DNA of 24,663 bases. It comes from Barthelona sp. PAP020. Its lineage: Eukaryota > Metamonada: BaSk clade. The stretch's first letter is position 1; each line of letters opens with the position of its first letter. The position numbers were made by a program, and so were the translations under genes. The notes beneath the pieces are model-generated. The model was not told the origin of the DNA. It did not search any database and saw only the letters and a program-made list of their open reading frames with translations. This document shows, piece by piece, positions 1 to 7,479 of this stretch. The DNA lies in assembly GCA_040182905.1 (NCBI GenBank), contig JARQWU010000152.1, positions 1 to 24,663 of the forward strand, read 5' to 3'.

Positions 1-71
1 ACACTTGCATCCTTATTACCCTGAATCATTTGATTCTTTGTTGTTATTTCACTTTCAATTTTGATATCCAT
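1..71 (-). CDS. Possible 5' end of a gene running off the left edge
   Basis: On the minus strand an ATG at 71-69 opens a frame that stays open to the window edge. It gives 23 codons beginning MDIKIESEITTKNQMIQG. The composition (charged, Lys/Glu/Ile-rich) looks like coding sequence here, and the orientation matches the broken gene next to it. It is too short for identification, and a chance open frame cannot be excluded. Confidence 0.3.
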   Translation of the reverse strand, partial: MDIKIESEITTKNQMIQGNKDAS

Positions 72-120
72 TAATATCAGAAATTGCAAGAAGAAACCTT
101 AAACACATTTATATTGTCTT

Positions 121-820
121 TTACGTGAAATCCGTCCGCTTTGCTACGAACGCTTCAGAGTTCCTTGAGTCTGGAAAAAAAAAAAAAATTAAATTATAGT
201 GTTTTTGCCATTGTGATATGTCAACTCCATTCAAACACATAATATTATCATAAGATAATAAAAGATTAAAATAATGAAGTTGCAAGTCAGACAATGAGTC
301 ACTAATTATTCCCAGAATTGTGTTGATGGTCACAGACACACCAACACCTTTGGGTTCAACAAAGTTAATTCCCACATATTCGGAAAACCAGTTGATTAGT
401 TGTTTGGTAGACATTTTTTTAGCAAACCTAATATTTTGCTAATATTCGAAATGTCTATCACAAAGACTACGTCTGTGACACCCATTTCATTGAAAAATTC
501 TCGACAGAATTTTCTTTGGGTGCCTTTTTGGAAAAAAGAGTTCAATTTGGAGTCAAACTCATCAAAAGGTTTCTTGAGCCTTTTGATAAAGACATCTAAA
601 AAATCGTCTTTTGTGATGCAAATGAAGTTTGAACAAGCAAAAAAACCAAGTTGACCAAGTTTGCTTGTTCAAACTTCTCCATATACTTTGTTTTAACGTG
701 TTGAAATTCGAAAAATTCAACAAATGTTTTCAGATCATCAACTTCTTCATCAAGAGTTGTTGAAAACACTTCAAATCCGTTGCTTTGAAAGCGATTACAT
801 AAAATTTCTGTCATATTCAT
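121..820 (-). pseudogene. Frame-broken gene of unknown function, about 232 codons
   Basis: Three minus-strand open segments follow one another in three different frames: 820-596 (begins MNMTEILCNRFQSNGFEVF), about 608-396 (contains DDFLDVFIKRLKKPFDEF) and 414-121 (contains INWFSEYVGINFVEPKGVGV). At each junction one extra base in a homopolymer would restore a single frame: the A6 run at 598-603 and the T7 run at 414-420 (plus strand). Read through, the product would be about 232 residues with no recognised domain, no signal peptide and no clear membrane segment. The first segment also contains a 54-nt inverted repeat (624-677). Either the gene is decaying or the assembly has two homopolymer-length errors. 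Short introns are a third option, but I found no donor/acceptor pair that joins the frames. The plus-strand ORF at 400-654 is the antisense of the middle segment. Confidence 0.5.
624..677. repeat. 18-bp perfect inverted repeat (hairpin)
   Basis: The left arm GAAGTTTGAACAAGCAAA (624-641) is the exact reverse complement of the right arm at 660-677, with an 18-nt spacer. The spacer itself holds a short direct repeat of CCAAGTTG/CCAAGTTT type. It lies inside the first segment of the frame-broken gene and is the only long perfect hairpin I noticed within coding DNA of the window. Confidence 0.9.
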
Positions 821-890
821 TAAAAAAAAGGTGAAAATCGGTTGCTAAAAACATTTTTTTCCAACCGTAGTGTTTGATTTTTGACCTGTG

Positions 891-1225
891 GGTTGTATCG
901 ATCATCGATCGATAGATGAAATGTTTTACATTTTGACCTTAGATGAATATAATAGGGCTTATTGATTAATAATAGGTCATCATATGCTATAAATACATTA
1001 ATTAAAGAAATTTAACTATCTATCGATCATCGATAGATAGTTGAAATGTTTTATATTTTGACTATATTTCACTACAACTGGTCTCATTAATTCACAATAC
1101 ATCATTACATGTTATAAATTTATTAATTAAAAAAAGGAACTATCTATCGATCATCGATCGATAGAAAAGTTTTCATTTTTGTACAATATTTCAACTATCT
1201 ATCATCCATCGATAGATAGTTAATA
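891..1225. repeat. Tandem array with 29-nt palindromes, about 125-bp period
   Basis: Four palindromes are centred near 903, 1028, 1152 and 1207. The one at 1014-1042 is perfect: arm AACTATCTATCGAT, one central C, then the reverse complement of the arm. The 1138 copy matches on the left but has CGATCGATAG on the right; the 1193-1221 copy keeps both outer arms and differs at three inner positions; the 896 copy keeps only the TATCGATCATCGAT core. Spacers are repeated too: GAAATGTTTTAYATTTTGAC follows palindromes 1 and 2, and TATAAATNNATTAATTAAA precedes palindromes 2 and 3. The unit after palindrome 3 is truncated, so palindrome 4 follows only 55 bp later. This fills most of the gap between the broken gene and the 3' end of the 1285-2394 gene. 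Confidence 0.9.
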
Positions 1226-1279
1226 TGCCTTATAAGACGAATTGTCTATTTATTGAACATTAACAGAAAAAAACTCTCT

Positions 1280-1285
1280 TTTATT
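1280..1285 (-). terminator. Possible poly(A) signal AATAAA overlapping a stop codon
   Basis: On the minus strand the stop TAA (1287-1285) runs directly into AATAAA (1285-1280). It is a candidate cleavage signal for the 1285-2394 gene, but the hexamer is common by chance in such AT-rich DNA. Confidence 0.25.
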
Positions 1286-2394
1286 TAAATATCAATACAC
1301 CGAGGATCTTCAAAGAAACGATATTGATTGTTTCGAAGTTCCATTATGTAATCTTTGTATTGTTCTATGAAAAACATCCGAACGCGATCCGATAAAGACA
1401 GTGTGACATTGGTATTGAAGAATGTATTCATGGCATTACGTATTGAAGTTTTTGTGAGAACTTTTTCAAAGTTGTCAGTGGAACTTGAGTCTTCCAATAA
1501 AAATTGCTCAAACCACTCCTTAAATACTGAATGTTTTCCCAAGATTTCAATGTAATGATGTGTTTTTACATCTTTATGGCAATCAAATCGAAACATTCGC
1601 CGCAGAATTCTCATAAAATAATCGCGGGTAAAGCAAATTCCTAATTGTGAACCAACTTCAAACAACAAAGATTTGTCAACTTGCAATTTCACAGAGATAT
1701 AGAATCTATACAAATAATCCAAAGACATTGTTATCTTGGATTGATTCTCTTTGCTGTTTTCATTGTCTTTGTTACGCAATTGGGTTGACATTATTTCATC
1801 TAATTTTATAGTTTTTTCAGCTTGTTTGAAACTATTGAAAAAAATAACATATATTTTCTCAAAAGAATTGATACTTTTCATCATTTCATTGGTAACTATG
1901 AAATCTTCAGAATCAATTACGTGTTGCAAAAAACCTTTGTGTAATTTATAAGGAATGATACACCCGCAATATACTGCAATCAGATGCTTTCTGTTCAAAT
2001 TGTCAGGTGCTGATTGTTCAAGTTCTTCATAATTTGCAATAGCTTCTTCTAATGAACAATCCAGCGCAAATTGATAATAAAACTCTAAAATTTTGGGTGA
2101 ATCAACAAAGAATTTTGATATATCAAAACTTAAATTCTTTGTTGGCTTTTTTTTTTCAATTGGTGAGATTGGTGGGCTTAAACTCAATATCGTAGGAGAG
2201 CTTATCTTCGTAATAGGTAAAGAACTTTGAAATAATGGCAAATTCTTTGCTCCTTCGTCAAGAAATTCTATTTCTGGTGCTCTTTTGGTTCTTTCATCGC
2301 ATGGAGGTGATGAGAAAAAATCGTCATCGTCTAAATAAAGTTCATTTGATTTGATATTTGCATTTTGTCTCATAAAATGTTTTGGGAAACTCAT
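1285..2394 (-). CDS. Hypothetical protein, 369 aa, C-terminal helical region
   Basis: This is an uninterrupted 369-codon frame starting MSFPKHFMRQNANIKSNELY and ending in TAA. Residues about 1-90 are low-complexity, rich in Ser/Pro/Asp (DDDDFFSSPP; a Ser-Pro segment ending in ISPIEKKKPTK), so probably disordered and possibly phosphorylated. Residues about 95-369 look globular and mainly helical, with many aromatic and hydrophobic positions (ILEFYYQFALDCSLEEAI; LYRFYISVKLQVDKSLLFEV; FFIEQYKDYIMELRNNQYRF). The spacing of aromatic residues around the ILEFYYQF helix faintly recalls an RGS fold, but I cannot establish that. There is no signal peptide or membrane segment. It is divergent from the coiled-coil gene at 2748, with 353 bp shared upstream. 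No function is assigned. Confidence 0.8.
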   Translation of the reverse strand: MSFPKHFMRQNANIKSNELYLDDDDFFSSPPCDERTKRAPEIEFLDEGAKNLPLFQSSLPITKISSPTILSLSPPISPIEKKKPTKNLSFDISKFFVDSPKILEFYYQFALDCSLEEAIANYEELEQSAPDNLNRKHLIAVYCGCIIPYKLHKGFLQHVIDSEDFIVTNEMMKSINSFEKIYVIFFNSFKQAEKTIKLDEIMSTQLRNKDNENSKENQSKITMSLDYLYRFYISVKLQVDKSLLFEVGSQLGICFTRDYFMRILRRMFRFDCHKDVKTHHYIEILGKHSVFKEWFEQFLLEDSSSTDNFEKVLTKTSIRNAMNTFFNTNVTLSLSDRVRMFFIEQYKDYIMELRNNQYRFFEDPRCIDI

Positions 2395-2747
2395 ATTTGT
2401 AAAAAGGTGGTCCTTTTGGATAATAAAATTCTTCTTAATGGGGTATTTTGATTATTACAAATACGATTAAAAGTGGCCGTTTCTAATTGATCTTTTTAAA
2501 TAAATACATTTCAATTTACTTTTGTTCGTCAAGTGGGAGATGCAAATAAAAATTTTTCAGAAGGGCTTGCTCAACAACCCACATTTTGGCGGAAAAACTC
2601 AACTTTCTTTCCAACGAATAACCGTTTTTTGGAAATTTTAATTGTGCAGTTTTGTGATAAAAAACGAAAATATTGTGGGATTTTTTGAATTGAAATCCTT
2701 AACAACGTAATTTTTCTTTGATTAACTTTTGTACGGTTGATTGAGTA
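2395..2747. promoter_or_regulatory. Shared divergent intergenic region with an E2F-like site
   Basis: These 353 bp separate the start of the minus-strand orphan from the start of the coiled-coil gene, so any promoter here serves both. It is AT-rich with one GC patch, TTTTGGCGGAAAAA at 2584-2597, close to the eukaryotic E2F/DP consensus (TTTSSCGC / TTTGGCGGGAAA). I saw no TATA-like element at a convincing distance and no ORF of note. Confidence 0.35.
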
Positions 2748-5261
2748 ATGAGTGTTGAATTAGATGGTAATATTGAAATGAAAACAGCTGATATTAGTCA
2801 ATTTCTTTTGGAAAGTCCGAATCGAAACAATGACAGCATCGGTAATTTTTTAGTATTGGATGTAGAAAAGAATGAAGATGATATTGATAAAGATAGTAAA
2901 GAGATTTTGCTTCAAAATATGGTTACTGCATTATTAGAGGAAAGGTACAAGGATGAAAATTTCCGAGAAGATATAGAAAAAAAATTAGAAGCATTAGAAA
3001 CTGAAAATAACAGATTGAATGAATTATATTTGCAGGAAAAGGAAAGAAATGAAGAAATGAAAGATTTTGATAATGTTGATAATATTGAAGATTTGCTTGC
3101 GAAGAATGAGCAAATTGCTGAACTATATGACATAAATAGTGATTTACAAGCTCAAGTGAAGGAGCATTTGTGTAGATTAAATGAAATTGAACACAAACAT
3201 CAAGAAGAAATGTCAGAGTTATTATCACATATCAATGAAGAAAAATTAAAAAAAAAGCACATTCAAAGTGTTTTGGAAGAACAAATGGATTTGAAACAAC
3301 GACAAATTGAAGAATTGGTTGATCATTCCAAAGAATTGGAAAATGTTGTTGTTGACCTTAAGAAACAAATAAAGGAAGATCAAGAATATCATAAGACACA
3401 TATCAATGAAATGGTGGCAGAATTTAATCAGAAATTTTTGAAACTGCAAGAGAAAAACAATGTTCTAAATCAAGCAAATAAGAGCCTTAGAGATAAAGAT
3501 TTGGAAAGAGAACAACAGTATTCTAATCTTCTGCAAGAAAATCGAATAAAGATTCAAACATTGGAAGCTCATTTGAGTGATTTTCAATCAGTAAATGTTG
3601 CTAATACTGGAAGTAATAGTTTGTTTAAAGTTTCTGACACTGATTTTACAAGGCAATGTGAGCAATTGAATAGTCAGATTAAGATAATTTCTACAGAATT
3701 AAAAGATGTTAAACTGACGAATAGAAACTTAGAAGATTTAAAATTGGACCTATTGGGAAAGAATGAAGAGATGAATACAGAATTAAAGAAATTTAAACAT
3801 GAAAATAGTGAGCTTAATGGAGAATTGTTTGAGAAAGTAAAATTAATTGGTGATTTTGAGGAGAAAATAAAAACATATGAACAACAATTGGAAATATTGG
3901 AAGAAAAACTGAAAGAATCTGAAGGAAAACTTTTGGAATTTGAGACTGTTGCTATTGCTAACAAAGAAAAGGACCTGTTGATTGAAGAATATAAAGATGA
4001 AATTGAAGGAATAACTTTTGAAAAACAAGAATTATTGTGTAAGATAAATAGCTTGGAAGATATGAGCAAGGATAATACGGTTGAAATGGAAAATATTGAG
4101 AAAGCATCAATGAAAGAAATCGAAGAACTTGTGAACAAACATCAATTATCAATGGGAGAAAAAGAAGATGAAATTAATTTATTGCGAGAGGAGTTGAATG
4201 AGACAATGAATTGTAAAAAAGATTTATCGGCTTTAAATGATGAATATACAAAGTTACAAAATAAGTATGTTGAAATTAAAGAACTTTATGAGGAATTAAA
4301 ATGTACTCATGATAATTATCAGGCAAATGCATGTGAAAAGGCCAAGATTCGTGAAATTGAATTCAAAAATTTGAATTCAATGTTTGAAGAGCTAAATATT
4401 CAATATAATGAGTTAGTCGAATCAACGAAGGCTCCTAAATGTGAAGATATGAACATGGATTCAAATCAGTTGTATGAATCTGATGCAGATTCTTTTATTG
4501 ATATGTCTGAAGCTGAATCATCAATTTCTGAACAAGATATTTATGATTTAGAGCATCTGGAGGAAGAGGAAGAAAAAGATTCGACAGATGATGATTCCGA
4601 CTTTGAAGAAGAAGAAGAAGATTGGAAACAACAGTTTAATTCTTTGAAAGAAGAATATTATGAGTTAACATGTTCTTTGCAAGAGAAGGATGAATATATT
4701 GATGAACTCAAAAGAGATATTGCTGAAATGCAAGCAAAATCCAAAGAATTGCTTGGAAGTGAACAGAAAAGTGTTGAAGATTTAACAATTAGCCTGGGTC
4801 ATGCAATTTATGAATCTGAAGTTACAAAAAGTAAGGTTGTTCATTTGGAACATATTATCGATTCTTTACTAGTTACTTCCAAGGGTGTTGAATGTACCAA
4901 AGCTAATTTTAATAACCGAAAATTGGTTCAACGTTTTGTTTGGATTGATCTTCCTACAGAAAGATTATGTTGGTCAAAGAGTAATTCAATCACACCAAAC
5001 AAATGCTCTTCAGTAAAAATAGATTCTATTACTGAACTCACTTTGAGTGGAAACTCAGAAACATTTTGTGTTTTAACCCCATCTCAAAAAATTACAAAAT
5101 TAAGTTTTTCCGCCTTCTTTAAAGACCGTTCTGTGGATTTTGTTGTTCCAAATCCTGAAGGTATTATTGGTTTCATTCAAACATTATTATTCTTTAATTC
5201 TCAAATAAAATTTGAATTTGATAGTAAATTTGAAAGGTTGATGGAATATTTTGCAGAATGA
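2748..5261 (+). CDS. Long coiled-coil protein with a C-terminal PH-like domain
   Basis: The frame has 837 codons, starts MSVELDGNIEMKTADISQF and ends in TGA. Residues about 45-580 and 625-690 are almost continuous heptad-type coiled coil, very rich in Glu, Lys, Leu, Asn and Gln. A strongly acidic segment lies around 604-625 (EEEEEKDSTDDDSDFEEEEE). From about residue 725 the composition changes to a globular, beta-rich domain that opens RFVWIDLPTERLCWS and ends about residue 830. The RFVWI...LxWS opening is characteristic of the PH-like domain of cortical anchor and membrane-contact proteins of the Num1/Mcp5 type. By inference it is a cytoskeletal or cortical tether, with the rod as spacer and the PH-like domain binding lipid or protein. 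It is convergent with UTP18. Antisense ORFs over the coiled coil are shadows. Confidence 0.85.
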   Translation: MSVELDGNIEMKTADISQFLLESPNRNNDSIGNFLVLDVEKNEDDIDKDSKEILLQNMVTALLEERYKDENFREDIEKKLEALETENNRLNELYLQEKERNEEMKDFDNVDNIEDLLAKNEQIAELYDINSDLQAQVKEHLCRLNEIEHKHQEEMSELLSHINEEKLKKKHIQSVLEEQMDLKQRQIEELVDHSKELENVVVDLKKQIKEDQEYHKTHINEMVAEFNQKFLKLQEKNNVLNQANKSLRDKDLEREQQYSNLLQENRIKIQTLEAHLSDFQSVNVANTGSNSLFKVSDTDFTRQCEQLNSQIKIISTELKDVKLTNRNLEDLKLDLLGKNEEMNTELKKFKHENSELNGELFEKVKLIGDFEEKIKTYEQQLEILEEKLKESEGKLLEFETVAIANKEKDLLIEEYKDEIEGITFEKQELLCKINSLEDMSKDNTVEMENIEKASMKEIEELVNKHQLSMGEKEDEINLLREELNETMNCKKDLSALNDEYTKLQNKYVEIKELYEELKCTHDNYQANACEKAKIREIEFKNLNSMFEELNIQYNELVESTKAPKCEDMNMDSNQLYESDADSFIDMSEAESSISEQDIYDLEHLEEEEEKDSTDDDSDFEEEEEDWKQQFNSLKEEYYELTCSLQEKDEYIDELKRDIAEMQAKSKELLGSEQKSVEDLTISLGHAIYESEVTKSKVVHLEHIIDSLLVTSKGVECTKANFNNRKLVQRFVWIDLPTERLCWSKSNSITPNKCSSVKIDSITELTLSGNSETFCVLTPSQKITKLSFSAFFKDRSVDFVVPNPEGIIGFIQTLLFFNSQIKFEFDSKFERLMEYFAE

Positions 5262-5344
5262 GAAGTTTATAAATTGTTAAAATTGATGTAATCCTTTTTT
5301 TTTTTGTTAAAATAATTCAAAAAAGATTAATTATTGACAAAACA

Positions 5345-5350
5345 AATAAA
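5345..5350 (+). terminator. Possible poly(A) signal for the coiled-coil gene
   Basis: AATAAA lies 84 bases after the TGA of the coiled-coil gene, following a T-rich run. The hexamer is plausible but unspecific in this base composition. Confidence 0.3.
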
Positions 5351-5471
5351 AAATTTGATTATTTTGGTTAAATGAGGATGATTAACCAGAAAATATTTCT
5401 TTTTAAACACTGACAACATTTTGGTTTTCTTTTCACCCTTTTTGAACGACACTTTTACAAATTTATCTCCT

Positions 5472-5477
5472 TTTATT
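5472..5477 (-). terminator. Possible poly(A) signal for UTP18
   Basis: AATAAA on the minus strand lies about 78 bases after the UTP18 stop. With the site at 5345-5350 it would place the two convergent 3' ends so that their transcripts nearly meet or overlap. Confidence 0.3.
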
Positions 5478-5554
5478 AATAAATCTTGATAATTATTAAT
5501 CTTTTCAAAGAACCTTACAAAAAAAATATACCGAAAATTTATGACATGTTCAAA

Positions 5555-6532
5555 TTAAATATCTGAAAAAGCAGGCAATCTAAAAGCAAAAGCAAGTCCT
5601 GTATGATTACCGATTGTGACTAAACCAGAATGAGGAGAAAAACAAGAGTATGTAGGTTTCAACAAATTTCTGGTTTTTGCAGGCCAATTTTGATAAACGG
5701 TTTGAGAACCTAAATGTACCATTCTCACAGCATCTCTCTTATAAGAGGAACTTAAAACTAGAGCTTCACCAGTATGATTAAAATTTAAACTGTCTACAGG
5801 AGTCACCAAATTATTAATAGAAAACAAAGAAGAATAAGACCTTGAAATACCTTGATTTCTTTTGACTTCTGTCAAAACGTTTCTGTCAAAAACGTCAACA
5901 AAACCACTTTTCGTACCAATAGCAATGTGGTCATTAGATAAGGCCATTTTTGTAATCTGATCCTTTGTTTCAATATTGAAAATTCCCACAGGCTTGAGTG
6001 TATTTCTAATATCAAATATATAAATTGACCCTTCTTCTGTAGATACCAAAATATCGTTATCAAAAGAGTTTATAGAGGAAATAGTTTGAGGAATTTTGAT
6101 TTTGTTGATCAATTGGAAGTTTTGATTGTGAAATAAACCTACTTCGTTGGCTAAATTTGAACATAACCAATAATTGTTAAAAGTATGAGAAATGACAGGA
6201 TTTGGGTTATGAAAATTGTGCAATTTGTTAATAGTGATATCTGTTGTTTCTAAATCCAAGGTGTAATAAAAAGGTCTTTTTCCGGTAATAATCAATGATT
6301 GAAAAGAATTAAAAAATTCACAAGAAGTAATGGGCAAAGATTTGAGACTAATGTCATGTAATAATTGAGACTCAGCCAAATCAAGATTAAATAATCTGAT
6401 GTGACGATCTTCCCCTCCAATTATAAACAAACTTTGAGTTGGATGAAATAATATTGATTTAATTGCACCTGTACTTTTTCGTGTGTTATTTAAACATGGT
6501 AATCTATTAAAAACTAATTGATTTGGTAACAT
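5555..6532 (-). CDS. UTP18: UTP18, U3 snoRNP (SSU processome) WD40 protein
   Basis: This 325-aa WD40 propeller matches the UTP18 family throughout. The first blade reads AIKSILFHPTQSLFIIGGED...HIRLFNLD; next comes the SLIITGKRPFYYTLDLE element; the diagnostic C-terminal block starts near residue 267 (DAVRMVHLGSQTVYQNWP, then FSPHSGLVTIGNHTG). UTP18 works in the nucleolar UTP-B subcomplex that assembles on pre-18S rRNA. The protein is short: fungal and animal UTP18 run to roughly 550-600 residues, with a long N-terminal tail that binds the Mtr4 helicase. Here the propeller begins almost at residue 1. There is no room upstream for a missing exon without running through the divergent alpha-SNAP gene. 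Ends TAA. Identification is from remembered family motifs. Confidence 0.92.
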   Translation of the reverse strand: MLPNQLVFNRLPCLNNTRKSTGAIKSILFHPTQSLFIIGGEDRHIRLFNLDLAESQLLHDISLKSLPITSCEFFNSFQSLIITGKRPFYYTLDLETTDITINKLHNFHNPNPVISHTFNNYWLCSNLANEVGLFHNQNFQLINKIKIPQTISSINSFDNDILVSTEEGSIYIFDIRNTLKPVGIFNIETKDQITKMALSNDHIAIGTKSGFVDVFDRNVLTEVKRNQGISRSYSSLFSINNLVTPVDSLNFNHTGEALVLSSSYKRDAVRMVHLGSQTVYQNWPAKTRNLLKPTYSCFSPHSGLVTIGNHTGLAFAFRLPAFSDI

Positions 6533-6609
6533 TGAATTTTTTTAAAACAGATCAAAAAAGAAGGAAACGAATTTTTTTTATTATTACTTTTCTCTTTTTT
6601 GTTGGTTTT
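6533..6609. promoter_or_regulatory. 77-bp bidirectional gap between UTP18 and alpha-SNAP
   Basis: Only 77 bases lie between the UTP18 ATG (minus) and the preferred alpha-SNAP ATG at 6610 (plus). The stretch is A-rich then T-rich (TTATTACTTTTCTCTTTTTT). Any promoter must be bidirectional or overlap the coding ends, and the 5' UTRs must be very short. Confidence 0.5.
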
Positions 6610-7479
6610 ATGAGTGGTGTTGATTTACGCACAGAAGCTGTGACGATAGAAAATAGATTTACCTTATTTGGCAAAAGAACAAAGTTTGAAGAAGCATCTG
6701 AAATGTATGAAAAGGCTGGGAATGCTTTTGTTTTTGAAAATAATCATCAAGAAGCGGCAAATTGCTTTTTGAAAGCTGTTGAATGTTTGGAACATTATGA
6801 AAAAGAGTCATTTGAAATTGTCCGTCTTTTAGATGCTGCAAGTCGTTCTTATGCAACATATGATGTTACTAAAGCTATTGATATCACCAATGATGTTATT
6901 AAAAGATATGTTTTAAGTGGTTCTATAAATATTGCAGCCAAAAGAGCATGGGATTTGGCAGAAATGTTGGAGAAAGCTTCCAAAATTGAGGAAGCTTTGG
7001 AAGCATATCGTACTTCTGCGAGATATTATCGAGATTCAAATTCAAAAGCACATCAGAAAAAATGTGAATTGAAGATTGCTCACATTTCTGCGAAAAACGG
7101 AAATTTTGCTGAAGCATATGAAATTTTCAGAGAAAAAGCAATTGAATGTGCTGAAGATGTCAGAGATCGTTTGGGCGCTCGTCAGTTATTTTTGAAAGCA
7201 ATATTGTGTTATGCTGTATATTCTGATGTTGTTGATCTTGGTATTGTTTTTGATGAATTCAAAAACATTGATCTCACTTGGGGAGATACAAATGAGGAAT
7301 TATTTGCTCGTAGAATTGTTAAGGGAGTTGAAGATGGGAATAGTGATGAAATTGGTCAAGCATCTTATGAGTTTGATCAAATAAACCGATTAGATAGTTG
7401 GATGACTCATGTGTTGTTCAAAATTAAGACTAGTGTGTCAAACAGAGTTGTGACTGCACAAGACTCTGATATTTTGTAA
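6610..7479 (+). CDS. Alpha-SNAP (NSF attachment protein, SEC17 family)
   Basis: Alpha-SNAP binds assembled SNARE complexes and recruits the AAA ATPase NSF to take them apart after membrane fusion. From the ATG at 6610 the product is 289 aa, matching the about 295-aa family length, and begins MSGVDLRTEAVTIENRFTLF. Conserved features are FEEASEMYEKAGNAF (first helical repeat), CFLKAVECL, the YYRDSNSKAHQKKCELKIA repeat, and the C-terminal block FDQINRLDSWMTHVLFKIK, which matches the family pattern YDSISRLDQW.T..LLRIK. The tail is acidic and ends DSDIL, keeping the penultimate hydrophobic residue that stimulates NSF. An upstream in-frame ATG at 6523 would add 29 residues with a hydrophobic stretch (FFIITFLFFVGF), but it overlaps the UTP18 start and is probably T-rich leader. 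Alpha versus gamma/beta paralogue is not settled. Confidence 0.92.
   Translation: MSGVDLRTEAVTIENRFTLFGKRTKFEEASEMYEKAGNAFVFENNHQEAANCFLKAVECLEHYEKESFEIVRLLDAASRSYATYDVTKAIDITNDVIKRYVLSGSINIAAKRAWDLAEMLEKASKIEEALEAYRTSARYYRDSNSKAHQKKCELKIAHISAKNGNFAEAYEIFREKAIECAEDVRDRLGARQLFLKAILCYAVYSDVVDLGIVFDEFKNIDLTWGDTNEELFARRIVKGVEDGNSDEIGQASYEFDQINRLDSWMTHVLFKIKTSVSNRVVTAQDSDIL

Noticed and set aside
400-654. 84-codon plus-strand ORF
   Set aside because: It is antisense to the better-supported broken minus-strand gene and has no recognisable feature.
891-1225. CRISPR-like reading of the spaced palindromes
   Set aside because: The spacers are themselves repeated rather than unique, the spacing is irregular, and the genome is eukaryotic.
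3674-4138. 154-codon Ser/Phe-rich minus-strand ORF
   Set aside because: It is the antisense shadow of Glu/Lys/Asn-rich coiled-coil coding sequence.
6400-6460. LFNLD in UTP18, which fits the arch-interacting motif pattern
   Set aside because: It sits in the first propeller blade, where the family has a structural LRLFQ(I/V)D strand; the functional motif belongs to the absent N-terminal tail.
6523-6609. N-terminal extension of alpha-SNAP with a hydrophobic, membrane-like stretch
   Set aside because: Alpha-SNAP is a soluble protein of about 295 residues, the internal ATG at 6610 gives 289, and the extension overlaps the UTP18 start and is explained by T-rich leader DNA.
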